Part shown: positions 51,426 through 58,770 of the stretch, piece by piece
Numbering within the stretch: the first letter of the stretch is position 1
Layout: the number at the start of each line of letters is the position of its first letter
Program-made: the position numbers and the translations under genes
Origin: Archangium lipolyticum
GTDB taxonomy: Bacteria; Myxococcota; Myxococcia; Myxococcales; Myxococcaceae
Reading direction: 5' to 3'
NCBI RefSeq assembly: GCF_024623785.1
Contig: NZ_JANKBZ010000032.1
Location: 62,001 to 126,000, forward strand
Length of the DNA: 64,000 nt
The notes under the pieces: generated by a model
Seen by the model: only the letters and a program-made list of their open reading frames with translations
Told to the model about the DNA's origin: nothing
Database searches by the model: none

Positions 51426-51968
51426 ATGAGCGGTGTTGGAGGCGCAGGAGGCTCTGGAGGTGCTGATTCCGCCGGCAGGGCAGCGGATGCCGCGGCGAAG
51501 GCGGATGCCGCGGCGAAGGCGGATGCCGCGGCGAAGGCAGCTGCCGCCGAGAAGGCGAAGGCTGCGGAGGCCGCCAAGAAGGCCGAGGAGGCCGCGAAGA
51601 ACCCGGTCGCGGGCTTCTTCTCCGACATGTTCTCGGCCGCGACGGCGCCGTTCGGGGCCATCTCGGACTTCGCGCGAAACTACCAGGACATGAAGGCCGC
51701 CAACGTCATCGGCGCGGACGGCTACTTCCACTGCAAGGCGAACTACGAGGCCGCGAGCCGGGGCTACCTGGGGGCGACCACCGCGATGCAGATGGACTCC
51801 CTGCGGGAAATCACCGACGCCATCCGGGGCAAGAGCAGCTTCGAGGCCTACAAAAGCGACATGGCCGCCAACAGGCATGGAATCGCGGGGGCCATGAGCG
51901 GGCGCTACAACTCTGCCCAGGAGGCCTGCGACGATCTCCGTCCCAACGGGCTGCCCGACAAGTATTGA
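51426..51968 (+). CDS. Serum amyloid A-like protein with Ala/Lys repeat N-terminus
   Basis: 180 residues; ATG behind GGGAGG. Residues 1-58 are Gly/Ala then Ala/Lys/Asp-rich, including three perfect 18-bp repeats (51483-51536) giving ADAAAK-type units. Residues ~78-180 strongly resemble vertebrate serum amyloid A. The line FARNYQDMKAANVIGADGYF, then HCKANYEAASRGYLGA, parallels the SAA core (..[28 protein letters not shown]..). The end LRPNGLPDKY parallels SAA's [10 protein letters not shown]. No signal peptide is seen, and Cys102 is not in human SAA. SAA binds lipids and lipoproteins and forms amyloid; its bacterial role is unknown. A TTGACA hexamer lies at 51321, but no clear -10 was found. 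The similarity was read by eye from memory of the family. Confidence 0.8.
   Translation: MSGVGGAGGSGGADSAGRAADAAAKADAAAKADAAAKAAAAEKAKAAEAAKKAEEAAKNPVAGFFSDMFSAATAPFGAISDFARNYQDMKAANVIGADGYFHCKANYEAASRGYLGATTAMQMDSLREITDAIRGKSSFEAYKSDMAANRHGIAGAMSGRYNSAQEACDDLRPNGLPDKY
51483..51536 (+). repeat. Three tandem 18-bp repeats inside the SAA-like gene
   Basis: Three perfect consecutive copies of GCGGATGCCGCGGCGAAG, in frame, encoding the Ala/Asp/Lys-rich N-terminal segment. In-frame copy-number change would lengthen or shorten the tail without breaking the gene. Confidence 0.9.
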
Positions 51969-52100
51969 GCCCGGGCGGTAGAAAAAACGAGGCGCTGGGG
52001 AACACGCCAACCCCCTGGCCCTGTTGCCAGCTTATGATAGCGGCGACCAGGTGCAGGTCCTGAGCCCGTAGTCCGGGTGCTTCTGGCAGGTATAGGCATT

Positions 52101-52503
52101 CTAAGGCCAACGCCAGACGGCGCTCACCGGCAGCTCACGCGCCAGCACGGCGGCGCCGGGCTTGGAGCCCTTCACCTTGGCCACCCTCCCGTCCGTGTCC
52201 CCCAGCACGACAGAGGCGGCCGTGGAGCAGCGTCCCCTCGGGCAGGACTCCATCTCCCTCCGTGATGCGTCCGATGACGGGTCCGTCCTGGTAGACACCT
52301 GCCTCGCTGGGGTCGCCGGGCTGGTTGATGTCCACGACGGCCCGAAGAGTGCTGACATCCTGAATCTTCAGCTCCTGGGCCATGGCCTCGGCCGCCTCCT
52401 TGGGGCAGTCCTCGGGCTCCGGGGGCCTCACCTGGACGGCGGGGCAGCCGAAGCCGACGACGGCGCACAGCCAGGCGGCGAGGAAACTCGAGGAGGTGGA
52501 GGG
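52101..52503 (-). pseudogene. Frameshifted remnant of a myxobacterial lipoprotein
   Basis: The reading is split. One frame gives SFLAAWLCAVVGFGC (lipobox) then PEDCPKEAAEAMAQ..LPEGTLLHGRL and ends near 52213. The next frame continues with SVVLGDTDGRVAKVKGSKPG..VSAVWRWP and a stop at 52101. The two halves join into one lipoprotein of the type that in myxobacteria usually follows a Ser/Thr kinase gene. No start codon is found in the first frame near the signal peptide. A +1 frameshift at about 52213 and loss of the start show decay. A sequencing error could mimic the frameshift but not the neighbouring deletion. Confidence 0.65.
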
Positions 52504-52747
52504 GGGAAGTGGTGGACACGGGCGGGCTTCCTTTCTCGGACTGGCCAGACCCAGGCTGGAGCGCCTCGGGTGGGGGCGTGAGTGTGGAGCGTGCCAGCCA
52601 CAAGACAAGGCCGACTACGGTCAAACCCACGAGGAGGACCCGGGGCCACCTTGCGCGCCGGGGATGGCCAGGAGCAGCCGTCGGGGTCCTCTGCTGCTGC
52701 GGAGCCTCCTCAGGAGCCTCGCGGGCCGTTTCGGGCGGCTGGGCCGG
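52502..52747 (-). pseudogene. Remnant of the C-terminal end of a Ser/Thr kinase
   Basis: In one minus-strand frame the sequence reads as a Pro/Gln-rich linker (PAQPPETAREAPEEAPQQQ), then a membrane helix (PRVLLVGLTVVGLVLWLAR) and a polar tail. This is the typical end of myxobacterial kinases. The kinase catalytic domain is absent: the remnant abuts the DUF2381 remnant directly. No start codon serves this frame. Confidence 0.5.
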
Positions 52748-53057
52748 CGGAGACGGATTGGAGTGCCGCGAGTGCCGCCTCCTTCTCCGCCAGCGCCGCC
52801 TCCAAGGCGTCCACCACCCGGAAGCGCGTCGTCCGCCCCTCCACTTCCACCGAGGCCCGATCGATGGTGGCGTCGAAGCGGAAGAGGGTGAGGGTGTTGG
52901 CCGCTATCCTCACCTCGGGCACCGGCTCGTCCGGGCTGCTGGGTATGACGATTTGCCGCTCCTGGTGCTCGCGGACGGAGGGCCGGGTCTGGGCCGCCGA
53001 GGGCGTCGCCAGGGACAGGGCGAGAAGGACCTGGAGTAGGGGAGATGGTAGTGTCAG
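52710..53057 (-). pseudogene. Truncated DUF2381 (TIGR02268) gene
   Basis: The readable frame begins after a GGAGAGG site at a CTG (53057), where an ATG is likely to have been lost. It gives a signal-peptide-like LLQVLLALSLATPSAAQ and then VPEVRIAANTLTLFRFDATIDRASVEVEG, characteristic of DUF2381. It then jumps to a short coiled segment (ALEAALAEKEAALAAL) that in full-length members lies much further on, and stops at 52710. This indicates an internal deletion of most of the gene. DUF2381 genes often precede Ser/Thr kinases in these genomes. Confidence 0.6.
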
Positions 53058-53149
53058 GAGGGGTGACCTCTCCGGTTCACCCTAGCAGATGTTGTACCCG
53101 GGAGGGCCCTGTTTCACTTCGACGGAACGGCTACTCGACCTCCGCGGGC

Positions 53150-53887
53150 TCAGCGCTTCGAGGCGGCTTGCGCCGGGCCGGCCTTCAGGTGCTTGTCGTA
53201 GTGCGCCTGCAGGGCGGCGAAATACCCGCGCTCCTCCCAGAGCTCAGCGAGCAGCCGGTCCGTCAGCGACTTCACCTCGGCGCTCCCCTCCGCCTCGGGC
53301 GTGCGCGGGCCCGGATTCTTCGGGTTGAAGAAGGCGCGGGCGGCCTCGGCCATCAGCATGCGGCTGCTGGCGAAGAGCCGGCGGAGGATCTGGTTGATGG
53401 GGCGCGAGTCCACCTCCGCGCAGGCGGCGACGATGGCGTCGTATACCTTCCGCGGCGTGTCTCCGGTCAGCGAGGCTGGGTCCAGGTCCCCGCGCTCCAC
53501 CGCGTGGGTGAGCAGGAAGCCGTGGTGCAGGGACAGCGAGGCCAGGTCCACGCAGTCCTTCACCCAGAGGACGAAGAAGACCTTCCGGAAGATCTTCCGC
53601 ACGGGGAACAGCAGCACGCCCTTGAGGAAGCCCTTCACCGCGCCGCCCAGGGAGGTGCTCATGTGGGAGCCGGCGAGCACCTGCACGGCCGGGTCCGGCG
53701 TGGGCAGGCCGTGCTCCCGGAGGATCTGCCGGACCATGCCCTCGCGCGTCTGGCGCAGGGCATAGTCGTCCAGGAACGGCACCGGGATGAGCGGCGTCAG
53801 CCCGGAGGCGACGGCGAGGAAGGCCACGCGGCCTGGCAGGGGAGGCAGGTCGTTCTTTGAAACGGGGCGCGACGTCGGCTCGGTCAT
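53150..53887 (-). CDS. Conserved hypothetical protein
   Basis: 245 residues from the ATG giving MTEPTSRPVSKNDLPPLPGR. A hydrophobic stretch, VAFLAVASGLTPLIPVPFLDDYALR, is followed by a longer amphipathic segment (GAVKGFLKGVLLFPVRKIFRKVFFVLWVKDCVDLASLSLHHGFLL) that may associate with membranes. The remainder is helical (about residues 135-245). The PLIPVPFLDD motif appears in uncharacterised myxobacterial and other proteobacterial proteins. No catalytic motif recognised. Confidence 0.75.
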   Translation of the reverse strand: MTEPTSRPVSKNDLPPLPGRVAFLAVASGLTPLIPVPFLDDYALRQTREGMVRQILREHGLPTPDPAVQVLAGSHMSTSLGGAVKGFLKGVLLFPVRKIFRKVFFVLWVKDCVDLASLSLHHGFLLTHAVERGDLDPASLTGDTPRKVYDAIVAACAEVDSRPINQILRRLFASSRMLMAEAARAFFNPKNPGPRTPEAEGSAEVKSLTDRLLAELWEERGYFAALQAHYDKHLKAGPAQAASKR

Positions 53888-54040
53888 GCCCTGTTCATAT
53901 GCCGATTCCGCCCGCTCATTGCGAGGCGGCGGGAGCGGGCTTCGGTGCTTCCGGGGCATTTCGCGAGAAAAGGAACGGATAGGTGGAACGCTTCCGGACC
54001 CGGACACTCCAACTCCGGACACCGCGGAGGGGAGCCCACT

Positions 54041-54676
54041 TCACATGCGGAGTCTCAGTGCATGGAGGACCTGTTGGATGGCGATGCCCTCGGCCCACTC
54101 CGGCCCATCGGGGTTGCCTCGGACATGGAGCGCCACGGGGGTCCGCGTCTGAATCTCCAGCCAGAGGGCACCCGAGTCCCCCGCGTCCGAGAGCTCATAG
54201 TCCTCGGGAAAGCCCTCGGGTGGCTCCAGCCGCACGAGGTCGCCGCTGACAGCCTTCACCACCCCCTCGGTGACTCCCGTGGAGAGCCCGGACTTGACCA
54301 CCCGCATTCCCACCTGCGCCAGCCGCGGCGTTCCGGGCTGCCCGAGCCCCAGGATGCCCCGGCTTGCCTGGATGTTGTCGGCGACCCTGGCCGCCGCACA
54401 ATCCAGTCTCGGGTCCGCCCGTGACAGATCCACGAAGGCGACCTCGGAGCTCTGTCCCTGATTGGAGGGCTGGAAGATGGGTTCGCCTTCGACACCGGGC
54501 TGCCCCTGCAGTCGCACGAGCACGTGATAGCTGCTGACGAGGAATCGCTGGGTCGGATCGACCTCGTCCACCGCCACGAACCCCAACGTTCCCGGGTGCT
54601 TGACCTGGGGATTGACCACCGCCGTTCCGCCCCGCAGGGGGCGGAAGGCACCTCGGTGATTGTGGAGGGTGGGCAT
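54041..54676 (-). CDS. Trypsin-fold serine protease-like protein
   Basis: 211 residues with a chymotrypsin-like arrangement. HPGTLGFVAVDEVDPTQRFLVSSYHVL holds His51. Asp92 is in PRLDCAAARV. The nucleophile is Ser168 in the GDSGALW motif. The VKSGLSTGVTEGVV segment between them is also typical of the fold (KxGxxTGxTxG). No signal peptide is visible. It is encoded 3 bp after the secreted nuclease gene, on the same strand. All three catalytic residues seem present, so activity is possible. Paired with a nuclease it may process the nuclease or act as its partner. Confidence 0.75.
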   Translation of the reverse strand: MPTLHNHRGAFRPLRGGTAVVNPQVKHPGTLGFVAVDEVDPTQRFLVSSYHVLVRLQGQPGVEGEPIFQPSNQGQSSEVAFVDLSRADPRLDCAAARVADNIQASRGILGLGQPGTPRLAQVGMRVVKSGLSTGVTEGVVKAVSGDLVRLEPPEGFPEDYELSDAGDSGALWLEIQTRTPVALHVRGNPDGPEWAEGIAIQQVLHALRLRM

Positions 54677-54679
54677 CGC

Positions 54680-55678
54680 TCACTGCCACATGGGCGACGG
54701 GGAGGCCTCGAGCGCCTGCTGCTGTTCGTCCTCGAGGTCGGGCATGAAATCGAACCCCGCGCGCTCCTCGATCCAGTCGACGGATTGAATGGTCTGAGGC
54801 AACTGCGAATCATAGGGCTTGTCGTAGCCCCTATGCTCTTGGACGAAGGCGATGGCCTCCCACTGCCCGCTGGCATTCTGGGCGACGACGATCTTGAAGA
54901 AGTGGGTGGGGACCGGCAGTGCATTCGCGCCGATCCGGTACACGTCGACGAAGCCATCCGCCGTGTTGGGATCCTCCTCCGCGGGGTCGTAGAACATCGG
55001 TCCGGTGATGATGTAGGCCTTGCCCCGGTCCTGTGCCCATTGACGAGCCGTGTTCTCGAGCGTGGACCAGATCCCCCCATTGTGCACCTGAAGTTGGGGG
55101 ACCATGTTCGAGAGATAGAAGGTCTCCGTCTTGCGTTGCTGGTCCACGGTCTGGTTGCCGGCGGGAGCCATGTGCCCGCGGCTGTAGCCGGAGCCCTTGT
55201 AGTCAGCGAGCTCCGCACGCTCACCCTTGGGCAGCTCCGGATCCGGCTTGAAAGCCCCCTGACCGGGCCGCGGCAGGTTTCCCTCCAGCTGGGCCCGCTC
55301 CACCCCCTCGCAGACCCAGAGTGGAAGCTTGTCGCTTCCACTGTGCTGGAGGACGTAGCCCTCACGAATGACGTATCGCGTGGGCCCGTGCTCCCAGGCC
55401 TTCAGCGCCCGAGGCAGGCCGAAGGGGCAGTTCGCTTCGATTCGCCGCTCCTGCTCCGGGGTGAAACCGGCTTCGGCTTGCCCGAACTTCGTGAACTGCG
55501 CCCGGCGTTTGTCGACGATGAAGTCATCATCGTAGTCCGATGCCTCGTCCTGGCTCTCCTCCGGCGGTGGCGCTCCCAGGGGAGGTCCCGGCTGGATCGA
55601 GGGTTTCTGTGCGACACAGGCCGTCAACAGCCATGCGATACATGCGAGGACGCCAAGGCGATGAGGATTGTGAGACAT
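54680..55678 (-). CDS. Secreted DNA/RNA non-specific endonuclease lipoprotein
   Basis: 332 residues. Signal peptide with lipobox (WLLTAC, Cys21). The NucA/EndA-type beta-beta-alpha metal motif is at about 160-200: YKGSGYSRGHMAPAGNQTV with His169 (SRGH replaces the common DRGH), then NMVPQ, Asn200 and the W...LEN segment. It should degrade DNA and RNA outside the cell or in the periplasm, useful for predation or DNA scavenging. The N-terminal ~60 residues are acidic and Pro-rich. Probably bicistronic with the protease-like gene. Confidence 0.88.
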   Translation of the reverse strand: MSHNPHRLGVLACIAWLLTACVAQKPSIQPGPPLGAPPPEESQDEASDYDDDFIVDKRRAQFTKFGQAEAGFTPEQERRIEANCPFGLPRALKAWEHGPTRYVIREGYVLQHSGSDKLPLWVCEGVERAQLEGNLPRPGQGAFKPDPELPKGERAELADYKGSGYSRGHMAPAGNQTVDQQRKTETFYLSNMVPQLQVHNGGIWSTLENTARQWAQDRGKAYIITGPMFYDPAEEDPNTADGFVDVYRIGANALPVPTHFFKIVVAQNASGQWEAIAFVQEHRGYDKPYDSQLPQTIQSVDWIEERAGFDFMPDLEDEQQQALEASPSPMWQ

Positions 55679-55814
55679 GCCCCTCTCCTGGGGATGCTGC
55701 TATGGGAGAGGGCACGCTAGCCACTCGACTCCAGATGTGAAGATGCCTCGCACTCCGGGGTGATTTCCTTGCGGACAGGACGGAGGTTCGTCGGCGCGGA
55801 CCATCCGCCGTTCG

Positions 55815-56210
55815 CTACCGCTCGAAGAACGACACCTGCTGGAATCGAAGGCCGGCCAGAATCTGATCCACCCGCGTGTCGGACAGCGAGCCGATCCGTT
55901 CACCCAAGCGGGCCTTGTCGACCGAGGAGATCTGCGACACGACCACGACGCTCTGCCTGGGAAGGTTTCCCTCTCCCACTTCCAGCAGGACATTCCCCGG
56001 CTCGTTCGCCCGGTGCAGGTTCGACGTCAATGCGCACACGACCACGGTCGTGATGCGCGAGTGATTGAAGACGTCGTCCTGAACCACCACGTGGGGATGG
56101 GAGTAGCTCGGGACAGGCCCTCGCGAGTCATCTGGCGCCATCCAGAACACGTCACCGCGGTTGATCCTCGTTGGACGTGTGCCCATTGGCTGTTTTGTGT
56201 CCGTCGTCAT
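55815..56210 (-). CDS. MazF/PemK-family toxin (orphan)
   Basis: 131 residues. MazF fold: RINRGDVFWMAPDD, then PSYSHPHVVVQDDVFNHSRITTVVVCALTSN and EVGEGNLPRQSVVVVSQISSVDKARLGERIG. The pattern matches ribosome-independent mRNA interferases that cleave specific RNA triplets. No antitoxin gene lies on either side: upstream is the divergent serine hydrolase and downstream nothing coding. M. xanthus has a solitary MazF whose antitoxin role is played by MrpC, so an unlinked antitoxin is possible here too. Confidence 0.88.
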   Translation of the reverse strand: MTTDTKQPMGTRPTRINRGDVFWMAPDDSRGPVPSYSHPHVVVQDDVFNHSRITTVVVCALTSNLHRANEPGNVLLEVGEGNLPRQSVVVVSQISSVDKARLGERIGSLSDTRVDQILAGLRFQQVSFFER

Positions 56211-56319
56211 GTGCGCTCTGGCTAGAGCGAGTCTATACCAGCTCGTGCCGGGGGGCGCCGGGACGGGGGTTCTCGTCCCGAGCTGGACATTCTGGAGCTC
56301 CTTGTCATTACCTCACCGG

Positions 56320-57444
56320 ATGCTGATCGATCTGACTGCCCTGCGGAGGTCCCGTGACCGCCGCCTGCTGCTCTGGGTTCTCGCGTGCGGCGTGGTGGCC
56401 TGTGGTGGACTCCGGATGGAGGGCCCTGGCAGCCCGCCCGATCCGCTCGATGACGGGTGGGCTGTCTCCTCGCTTCAAGCCGAGGGCATGAACCCCGAGC
56501 GGCTAGCGGAGCTGGAGCGCAAGCTGGAGGCCGGCGACTACCCCGCGCCGGACTCATTGCTCATCGCCCGCAACGGCAAGCTCGTCTACGAGCGCTATTG
56601 GAACGGCTTCAGCCGCGACAAGCTGCACGACCTGCGCTCGGCCACCAAGAGCATCACCTCGATGCTCACAGGCATCGCCCTGGAGCAGAAGCTGCTGCCC
56701 GGCGTGGACACCCCCGTGCTGCCCCTGCTGGGCAGGTACGCGCCCGTGAAGAACGTGGATGAGCGCAAGGAGCGGCTGGCGCTGCTCCACCTGTTGCAGA
56801 TGCGCACCGGGCTCTCGTGCAACGACTGGCAGGAGGACTCTCCCGGCAAGGAAGAGCGGATGTACGACTCGCGGGACTGGGTGAAGTTCATCGTCGATCT
56901 GCCGATGGCGGAGGAGCCCGGCCAGTCCAGCGCATACTGCACCGGGGGCGTGGTGGTGCTGGGCGCGCTGGTGGAGGATGCCGCCGGGGTGCCGTTCCCC
57001 GAGTTCGCGCGCCGCCACCTCTTCGAGCCGCTGGGTATCACCCGGAGCGAGTGGCAGGAGGCCGACGGCGGGCGCACCGACACCGGAGGCCACCTGCACC
57101 TGCGCCCCCGGGACTTCGCCAGGCTGGGCCAGGTGATGCTGGAGGGGGGCCGGTGGCGGGGTGAGCAGCTCGTCCCCGAGGCCTGGGTAAAGGAGTCCAC
57201 CACCGGCAGCCACCCGCTGGGCGACTCGAAGTACGGCTACCTCTGGTGGGTCAACACGTTTGGCATCGCCGGCACGCCGGTGGATGCCTACTTCGCGCGG
57301 GGAAACGGGGGCCAGTACCTCTTCGTCTTCCCTTCGTTGAACCTGGTGGCCGTGTTCACCGGCAGCTTCTACAACGAGCCGGAGTCCTCCTTGGCCCTCG
57401 AGCTGTGCGGCCGCTTCGTGCTCACCTCCGCGCTGGGGAAGTAG
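56320..57444 (+). CDS. Serine hydrolase of the beta-lactamase (class C-like) family
   Basis: 374 residues from the ATG at 56320, giving a lipoprotein signal (RRLLLWVLACGVVACGG). Nucleophile motif SATK in LRSATKSITSML, followed by the YxN-equivalent AYCTGG (Tyr-Cys) and the HxG-like region near the C-terminus. The family includes beta-lactamases, DD-peptidases and esterases; the altered YxN makes true beta-lactamase activity unlikely. It probably acts in the periplasm on peptidoglycan or esters. Confidence 0.88.
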   Translation: MLIDLTALRRSRDRRLLLWVLACGVVACGGLRMEGPGSPPDPLDDGWAVSSLQAEGMNPERLAELERKLEAGDYPAPDSLLIARNGKLVYERYWNGFSRDKLHDLRSATKSITSMLTGIALEQKLLPGVDTPVLPLLGRYAPVKNVDERKERLALLHLLQMRTGLSCNDWQEDSPGKEERMYDSRDWVKFIVDLPMAEEPGQSSAYCTGGVVVLGALVEDAAGVPFPEFARRHLFEPLGITRSEWQEADGGRTDTGGHLHLRPRDFARLGQVMLEGGRWRGEQLVPEAWVKESTTGSHPLGDSKYGYLWWVNTFGIAGTPVDAYFARGNGGQYLFVFPSLNLVAVFTGSFYNEPESSLALELCGRFVLTSALGK

Positions 57445-57620
57445 GGCGCCACCCATGAAGAAACGCGCCGGTGGAGACTCCGCCGGAGCCCGGGCCCGGG
57501 GCGGGTCCGAGGTTGGCGCCAGAACAGGTGGAGGCCGTGCCTCCCACGCATCCTGGTGTCCGCCATTGCCCCGTCCAAGGGGCATGCTTAAGGGGAAGGC
57601 TTCCTATCCGGAGGACTTCC

Positions 57621-58700
57621 ATGCTGCATGCCCCGCTCCTCGGTCGTGTCCTGCTGCGGTTCGACGCCGGCAAGGAGGAGATTCATGAGGATCTCTCCGC
57701 GGCGGTGTTCTCCGCGGATGGCGGCCTCTGGGTGGCCTCGGACGAGCACCACTCGCTCGAGCGCTTCTCCCCGGTGAACCCGCGCGTCTTCGGCGAGCAC
57801 CGGCACTTCGTCATGGCGGATCTGCTCGGGGAGGAGGTCCACGAGGAGGTGGATATCGAGGCGCTGGACTTCCAGGACGGGCACCTGTGGTTCGTGGGCT
57901 CGCACAGCGCGAAGCGGAAGAAGCCCAAGGGCAAGGCGATGGTGAAGGACCTGGAGCGCCTGGCCACCGTGGAGCACCAGCCCTGGCGCTTCCTGCTCGC
58001 CCGGGTGCCGCTGCCCGCGAATGCGTCGGGCTCGGCCCGCCCGGCGAAGCTCATGCGCGCGGAGGGCCGGGAGGACTCGGGGGTGAACGTGCTGGTGGAG
58101 CTGCTGCGCCAGGACGCCCACCTGGGGCCCTTCCTCGCGCCGGCCTCGCCGGACGATCCGGATGGGGCCCTGGCCATCCCCAGCAAGGACAATGGGCTGG
58201 ACATCGAGGGGCTCGCCGTCCACGGGGACCGGGTCTTCCTCGGGCTCCGGGGCCCCGTGCTGCGGGGCTACGCCGTCATCCTGCAAATGGAGGTGGAGGA
58301 GGTGGGCAACGGCCTGCTCGCGCCCCGGCGGACGAAGAAGGGCCACCCCTATTACAAGCACTTCCTGGACCTGGATGGCCTGGGCATCCGCGAGCTGTGC
58401 CGCCACGGGGAGGATCTGCTCATCCTCGCGGGGCCCACCATGCCAGTGGATGGCCCCATCCGGTTGTTCCGGCTGCACAAGGGCCTGCTGCTCTCGGGAG
58501 ACACGCTCCACACGCAGGCGCAGGGGGTGCTGGAGCCGCTCTTCGACTTGAAGAACGGGAGCAGGGACGACAACGCCGAGGGCGTGGCCGTGTTCTCCTG
58601 GTTCGCGCCGAACGACTCCGTGCTCGTCGTCTACGATACGCCCTCGCCGCAGCGCCGCTACGGGCCGGAGGGTGTGCTCGCGGACGTGTTCCGGCTCTGA
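57621..58700 (+). CDS. DUF3616-domain protein
   Basis: 359 residues. ATG behind GGAGGA at 57621; the frame extends upstream without coding character. DUF3616 signatures: LWVASDEHHSLERF, HEEVDIEALDFQDGHLWFVGSHSAKR, NGLDIEGLAVHGDRVFLGLRGPVLRGYA and DDNAEGVAVF. The fold is expected to be a beta-propeller. Function unknown. No signal peptide is evident. Confidence 0.88.
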   Translation: MLHAPLLGRVLLRFDAGKEEIHEDLSAAVFSADGGLWVASDEHHSLERFSPVNPRVFGEHRHFVMADLLGEEVHEEVDIEALDFQDGHLWFVGSHSAKRKKPKGKAMVKDLERLATVEHQPWRFLLARVPLPANASGSARPAKLMRAEGREDSGVNVLVELLRQDAHLGPFLAPASPDDPDGALAIPSKDNGLDIEGLAVHGDRVFLGLRGPVLRGYAVILQMEVEEVGNGLLAPRRTKKGHPYYKHFLDLDGLGIRELCRHGEDLLILAGPTMPVDGPIRLFRLHKGLLLSGDTLHTQAQGVLEPLFDLKNGSRDDNAEGVAVFSWFAPNDSVLVVYDTPSPQRRYGPEGVLADVFRL

Positions 58701-58770
58701 GGTCTCGGCGAGGTCGCCGCGAGCTCGAGAACGTTGCTCGTGAGGGGTGGGGCCTTTATCCAGGGGCCCC

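Noticed and set aside
51483-51536. CRISPR-like repeat array
   Set aside because: The three 18-bp units are directly adjacent without spacers and in frame inside a coding region; this is a coding tandem repeat.
51969-52100. Possible C-terminal fragment on the minus strand (AYTCQKHPDYGLRTCTWS)
   Set aside because: Only about 20 residues with a stop directly upstream; too short to assign to any family.
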